A stretch of 64,000 bases of DNA from Hyphococcus sp. (GTDB taxonomy: Bacteria; Pseudomonadota; Alphaproteobacteria; Caulobacterales; Parvularculaceae), in contig JAJFGB010000004.1 in NCBI GenBank assembly GCA_021776335.1, forward strand, positions 186,001-250,000, in the 5' to 3' direction. The first letter of the stretch is position 1. The number at the start of each line of letters is the position of its first letter. Of this stretch, positions 60,323-64,000 are shown in pieces. A model generated the notes under the pieces. It did no database searches and was not told the DNA's origin. It saw only the letters and a program-made list of their open reading frames with translations. A program made the translations under genes and the position numbers.

Positions 60323-61105
60323 ATGCAACGCTCACTGTTGAAACTGTTCGTCGGATCGTCAGCTTTGTTGTTGGCGGCTGCGTGCGACAGCACTGACACC
60401 ACTTCCACGCAAGACTATGACGCCATCGCAACAGCGGCGGTAAACAGCCCTGAACGCCGGGCTGATGACAGCGCCAGAGACGAGGGGCGCAAACCGGTCG
60501 AGACGCTGGCCTTTTTCAAAATTGCACCGGGCATGTCTGTGTTTGAAGTTGAGGCGGGCGGCGGCTACTTTACGGAATTGTATTCGCTTGCCGTTGGACC
60601 GGAAGGTTCGGTCGTGATGCAAAACCCGGAAAGTTTTTTGGGGTATTTCGGCAAGGAACTGACCGCACGGATGGTGGACACCCGTCTCCTCAATGTGCGC
60701 CAGTCGCATTCGTTATTTGACGCTTTTGATGCTGAAGACGGTTCAACTGATCTCGTCACCTGGGTGCAGGGTCCTCACGAGATGTATTTTATTATGGAAG
60801 ATGGAAGCCCGCTTGGGGCGCCTGCGGCGCCTTACGCTGAAACCTTTCGAATCCTGAAGCCTGGCGGTGCGTTTGCGGTTATTGATCATTCAGCGGTTGA
60901 GGGCTCGCCGGAAACAACCGGCGACACGCTTCACAGGATTGATAAAGCCATCGTTATCGGTATGGCGGAAGATGCCGGGTTCGTCCTTGATGGCGAAAGT
61001 GACTTTCTCGCCAAGCCGGAAGACGATCGCACGATGGCGGTGTTCGATCCCGCAATCAGAGGCAATACGGATCAGTTTGCGCTGCGGTTTCGCAAGCCTG
61101 AGTGA
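60323..61105 (+). CDS. Secreted methyltransferase-fold lipoprotein (copy C)
   Basis: A 260-residue paralogue of copy B, 10 bp downstream of it. Its signal ends LLLAAAC; EVEAGGGYFTELYS is the motif-I equivalent, ILKPGGAFAVIDHSAVEGSPETTGD the second motif region, and it ends RFRKPE. The third residue set, DEGRKPVETLAFFKIAPGMS (in part), matches the same position in copies A and B. The three proteins are a coherent family in this genome. Confidence 0.78.
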   Translation: MQRSLLKLFVGSSALLLAAACDSTDTTSTQDYDAIATAAVNSPERRADDSARDEGRKPVETLAFFKIAPGMSVFEVEAGGGYFTELYSLAVGPEGSVVMQNPESFLGYFGKELTARMVDTRLLNVRQSHSLFDAFDAEDGSTDLVTWVQGPHEMYFIMEDGSPLGAPAAPYAETFRILKPGGAFAVIDHSAVEGSPETTGDTLHRIDKAIVIGMAEDAGFVLDGESDFLAKPEDDRTMAVFDPAIRGNTDQFALRFRKPE

Positions 61106-61192
61106 GTCAGCAGCCACTGTAGTTGTTCCGTCGCCGCGGCGAGGTTGTGAAGCCCCGCTGCCGCACAACTTTGCTGGAGTTTTAAGGCCCGG

Positions 61193-63238
61193 TCAGGGCT
61201 GTAAATGTTTTTCGAGAAAATTCTCCACAGCGGTTAGCTGCAGAATATGATTTTCCATAGACCAACCTCTGTGGCCTTCATATTTCACTTCGATATACTC
61301 AACGTCGGCGCCCGCTTGTTTTAGTGCGCGGTTCATTTTTCTTGATTGTTCCACTCGAACGATACCGTCCAGTTCTCCATGGATTAGCAGCACCGGGCTT
61401 GTGATTTTGTCTGCAAAGTTTGCCGGTGATCGGCTCCGCAATTTTTCCTTTTCGGTATTTGGGTTGCCGATGGATTTCACCCAATATTCGTGGAATTCTG
61501 AATCGTGCCCATAATAACGCCGGCTTAATTTCATGGCGAGAACCAGATCGGAAACACCAGCAACGCTAACGACACATTTATAAAGATTGGGCGTGGAGAC
61601 CGCGCCATGGAGGGCGACGTATCCACCATAACTATACCCAACAATGCATGTTTTATCCGGTGTCGCAGAGCCGTTAGCGTGCACATATCGCACTGCATCA
61701 GTCACGTCATTTTGCATAACGCCGCCCCATTCGCCATAACCGGCCTCAGAAAAAGCGCGCCCATAGCCAGACGATCCGCGAAAATTCACTTGCAGTGTTT
61801 GGTATCCGCGCGTTGCAAAAAATTGGACTCGCGGATTGTAACCAAGATAATCTCTGCTTTCAGGGCCGCCATGGGGCATAACGATTAGCGGCGCATCGTG
61901 ATCTTCACCACCGGCGGGATGGGTCAGATAGGCAGTGATCGTTTCTCCGTCGCGGGTAGGGAGTGTTAAAACCTCTCCCTTCCCGAACTTTACCGAGGCC
62001 AACTCAGGGTGTTGTTGTATTACGGGATCGATATTCGAGGTTGTAAAGTCATAAACATAATATTCCCCGGGAATGTCGGGGGCGTTGACATATATAACTG
62101 CCTTAGTGCCGGTCTGAGTAAACCCCAGTAGACTTACATTTGCTTCATCGTCAAAAAAAAGATTTATCGCATCATAATGCGCCTGTGTTTTCTTGTCGGC
62201 AAAATGATATTGTAACCGATCAGCATAGTACCACGCGCCGGTATATTCGCCTGTTGCGATATCTCGTGACACGCCGGCGACATCGTATTTTTCATGTTCG
62301 AATACGGTTTCCACATATTCCTGCTTTTGAAGATCATAAATTTTGATAGAGCGCCGGGCATCATCATCTTCGTCAGAAATTACATATACTTGGTGGGGAT
62401 TGTTCGTTAGCGCAGCAGGGAAGAACTGAAAATCGTCTTCGTCGTCATTTTCTTTTAGCTTGAATGTCTTCACTTTTTCCCAGTTTTGTGATTCATCAGA
62501 CCACGCAAAAACAGATACCTTCGTGCTGTGCAAGTTTGCATCATAACGCAATACGGGTTTTCCATTGTTGTCAGTGTACCAAAAAAAGGTGCCATGATTG
62601 CCTATGGCTATTCGTTCAACGTCGCCCGTACGGATGTTGGCTTTCCATAGATCAAGGTCGCCCTTCTTCACTGCGGAAACAATGACATGATCGGGATCAT
62701 CGCGCAGCATATTGCCAATTTGCGTGATGTTGAGGTTGGATTTTTTAATGCCGAGTGCGTTTTCGAAAAGAGTTATGTATTCGCCTTGCTCGCGCGGAAA
62801 GGACATTATTCTTGTGCCGCCATTGCGCCACCGTGATCGACGAGTATTTATTGTTGCGCGCCTGGATATGCCGGCTAGAAGCCGGTCATCAGTCGCCCAT
62901 TGAAACCACTGAACAAAATAGTCTTCCGGTAGCGGTCTGATGGAAATAGCTGATTTGATTTCGAGATCAAAAATTACAATTTGATATGATGTGCGGTGCC
63001 TGGTTTCGTTTGCAGAGCAACCTTCTGCGCTGATATCCACTGCCCCAGTTGAGTCGATGCAGCGCTTGGCCGTTGTCGCATAGGCGAGCGAAAAATAGCG
63101 CCCGCTTGGCGACAGTGCGAATTGTGAATGTGTTGGCGGCTTGAACAAGTCATATGCCGATGGGGGGGCGTCTTCCGCATATGTGTTGGTAAGCCCCAGC
63201 AAGAAAAGGCTGCAAAGAACAAATATACGATAAAACAT
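61193..63238 (-). CDS. Secreted S9-family prolyl oligopeptidase-like peptidase
   Basis: A 681-residue serine peptidase with a signal peptide (IFVLCSLFLLGLTNTYA), a roughly 400-residue beta-propeller-like domain and a C-terminal alpha/beta-hydrolase. The nucleophile is in GYSYGGYVALHG (about residue 530), the Asp in IHGELDGIVRVEQ, and the His in YEGHRGW. Family members are exopeptidases acting on peptides. It is tandem with a close paralogue 190 bp upstream. Confidence 0.92.
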   Translation of the reverse strand: MFYRIFVLCSLFLLGLTNTYAEDAPPSAYDLFKPPTHSQFALSPSGRYFSLAYATTAKRCIDSTGAVDISAEGCSANETRHRTSYQIVIFDLEIKSAISIRPLPEDYFVQWFQWATDDRLLAGISRRATINTRRSRWRNGGTRIMSFPREQGEYITLFENALGIKKSNLNITQIGNMLRDDPDHVIVSAVKKGDLDLWKANIRTGDVERIAIGNHGTFFWYTDNNGKPVLRYDANLHSTKVSVFAWSDESQNWEKVKTFKLKENDDEDDFQFFPAALTNNPHQVYVISDEDDDARRSIKIYDLQKQEYVETVFEHEKYDVAGVSRDIATGEYTGAWYYADRLQYHFADKKTQAHYDAINLFFDDEANVSLLGFTQTGTKAVIYVNAPDIPGEYYVYDFTTSNIDPVIQQHPELASVKFGKGEVLTLPTRDGETITAYLTHPAGGEDHDAPLIVMPHGGPESRDYLGYNPRVQFFATRGYQTLQVNFRGSSGYGRAFSEAGYGEWGGVMQNDVTDAVRYVHANGSATPDKTCIVGYSYGGYVALHGAVSTPNLYKCVVSVAGVSDLVLAMKLSRRYYGHDSEFHEYWVKSIGNPNTEKEKLRSRSPANFADKITSPVLLIHGELDGIVRVEQSRKMNRALKQAGADVEYIEVKYEGHRGWSMENHILQLTAVENFLEKHLQP

Positions 63239-63426
63239 AACACGATCCCCAAATCGCCAATATGAGCTATGTTTTTAGCATAACTTGCCTTTTATCTAAA
63301 GCAAACTAGACGTTCCGGGATGTGTTCAAGGCTATGATCCATCGGGCGTTGCGGCGTTTAACAGCGCAATCCATATCAGGTGAATGTCCGAAAAAGGACC
63401 CGCAAAACCGGGCAATCGTGAAAGCA

Positions 63427-64000
63427 TCAATCCTGCAAATGCTTTTGGAGAAAACCCTCCAAAAGATTCAAATAGAAAATTTCATTTTCCAGCGACCACC
63501 CTCCGTGCCCCTCATATTTCAGTTCGACATACTCAACGTCGGCGCCTGATTTTTCCAGTGCCCGTTTCATTCTTCTAGATTGTTCAACGCCGACGATGCC
63601 ATCATCTTCGCCATGGACTAACAGCACCGGGCGTTGAAATTGATTGGCCAGATTAACAGGCGAACGACTGGCTAGCTTTTCTCGGTCTGTTTTCGGGTCG
63701 CCAACAGACTTTAGCCAATATTCGTAGGTTTCTGAATCGGCGCCGTAGTCACGCCTGATCGTGCTCAGCTTGCTTACCAGGTCTGAACGGCCGGCCCCGC
63801 TCACAATGCATTTGTACAATTCTGGTGTTGTGGCGCCGCCATATAGGGCCGCGTAGCCGCCATAGCTGTACCCGACGATACAGGTTTGATCCGGTGTCGC
63901 CACATCATTGTCATGGAGGAATCGAACAGCGTCTGTAATGTCATTTTGCATGACGCCGCCCCATTCGCCATACCCCGCCTCAGCAAAGGCGCGCCCATAA
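63427..64000 (-). CDS. S9-family peptidase paralogue, truncated at the window edge
   Basis: Only the C-terminal 190 residues are present; the frame is open at the right edge. GRAFAEAGYGEWGG, GYSYGGYAALYG (nucleophile), VHGEDDGIVGVEQSRRM (Asp) and YEGHGGWSLENE (His) all match the preceding gene, so this is a recent duplicate. The complete N-terminal signal and propeller are outside the window. Confidence 0.88.
   Translation of the reverse strand, partial: YGRAFAEAGYGEWGGVMQNDITDAVRFLHDNDVATPDQTCIVGYSYGGYAALYGGATTPELYKCIVSGAGRSDLVSKLSTIRRDYGADSETYEYWLKSVGDPKTDREKLASRSPVNLANQFQRPVLLVHGEDDGIVGVEQSRRMKRALEKSGADVEYVELKYEGHGGWSLENEIFYLNLLEGFLQKHLQD

Overview
The window reads as a chromosomal segment of an alphaproteobacterium, probably an aquatic relative of the Parvularculaceae/Hyphomonadaceae (placement is inference). 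Supporting signs are the CcrM methyltransferase with GANTC sites in its own leader, the split F0 operon with paired b and b' subunits, a ROSE-like leader on a small heat-shock gene, the smc-dsbA-DUF721-mutY block, and many secreted lipoproteins, S9 peptidases and amidohydrolases. No mobile element, tRNA, rRNA or CRISPR array was seen; the gene set looks like core and niche-adaptive chromosome.

Layout. 1-5.3 kb: cobT with the start of a downstream gene at the left edge, a hydrolase/SCP2/secreted methyltransferase-like operon, hsp20 with a probable RNA thermometer, and a suhB-type phosphatase. 5.4-6.9 kb: a flippase-like membrane protein. 7.0-15.8 kb: a tightly packed beta-oxidation-type operon (acyl-CoA ligase, two unlike acyl-CoA dehydrogenases, MaoC hydratase, MFE-2-like SDR, NTF2-like lipoprotein, thiolase, DUF1330), followed by an alkyltransferase-like protein and a DJ-1/PfpI enzyme. 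15.8-24.4 kb: envelope proteins, an adenine-deaminase-like enzyme, PhoD, and a pair of secreted amidohydrolases. 24.4-30.1 kb: metal acquisition, with a ferric ABC transporter in divergent and separately promoted parts, a Sel1/prolyl-hydroxylase fusion and a Zur-like repressor. 30.1-34.9 kb: a tandem glycine riboswitch driving gcvT-gcvH-gcvPA-gcvPB. 34.9-40.2 kb: a glutamate-synthase-domain protein and the F0 ATP synthase operon. 40.2-53.2 kb: smc, DsbA, DUF721, mutY, an HERAH metalloprotease-like protein, an acyl-CoA carboxylase beta subunit, ccrM, rnhB and a radical SAM protein. 53.3-64 kb: a small XRE regulator unit, two TIGR04283/04282-type glycosyltransferases, a dipeptidase, yaaA, an FAD oxidase, two more secreted methyltransferase-like lipoproteins and two tandem S9 peptidases, the last cut by the right edge.

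Points most worth a second look: (i) the ROSE-like leader before hsp20, where a stem with one bulged G pairs with the Shine-Dalgarno; (ii) four GANTC sites in 53 bp plus a 16-bp TTAAC palindrome upstream of ccrM; (iii) the catabolic operon with one catalytic and one apparently non-catalytic acyl-CoA dehydrogenase subunit; (iv) three exported methyltransferase-fold lipoproteins; (v) an amidohydrolase pair in which one partner has lost its metal-binding HxH; and (vi) an XRE/membrane protein/50-residue ORF unit behind a duplicated promoter-like motif.
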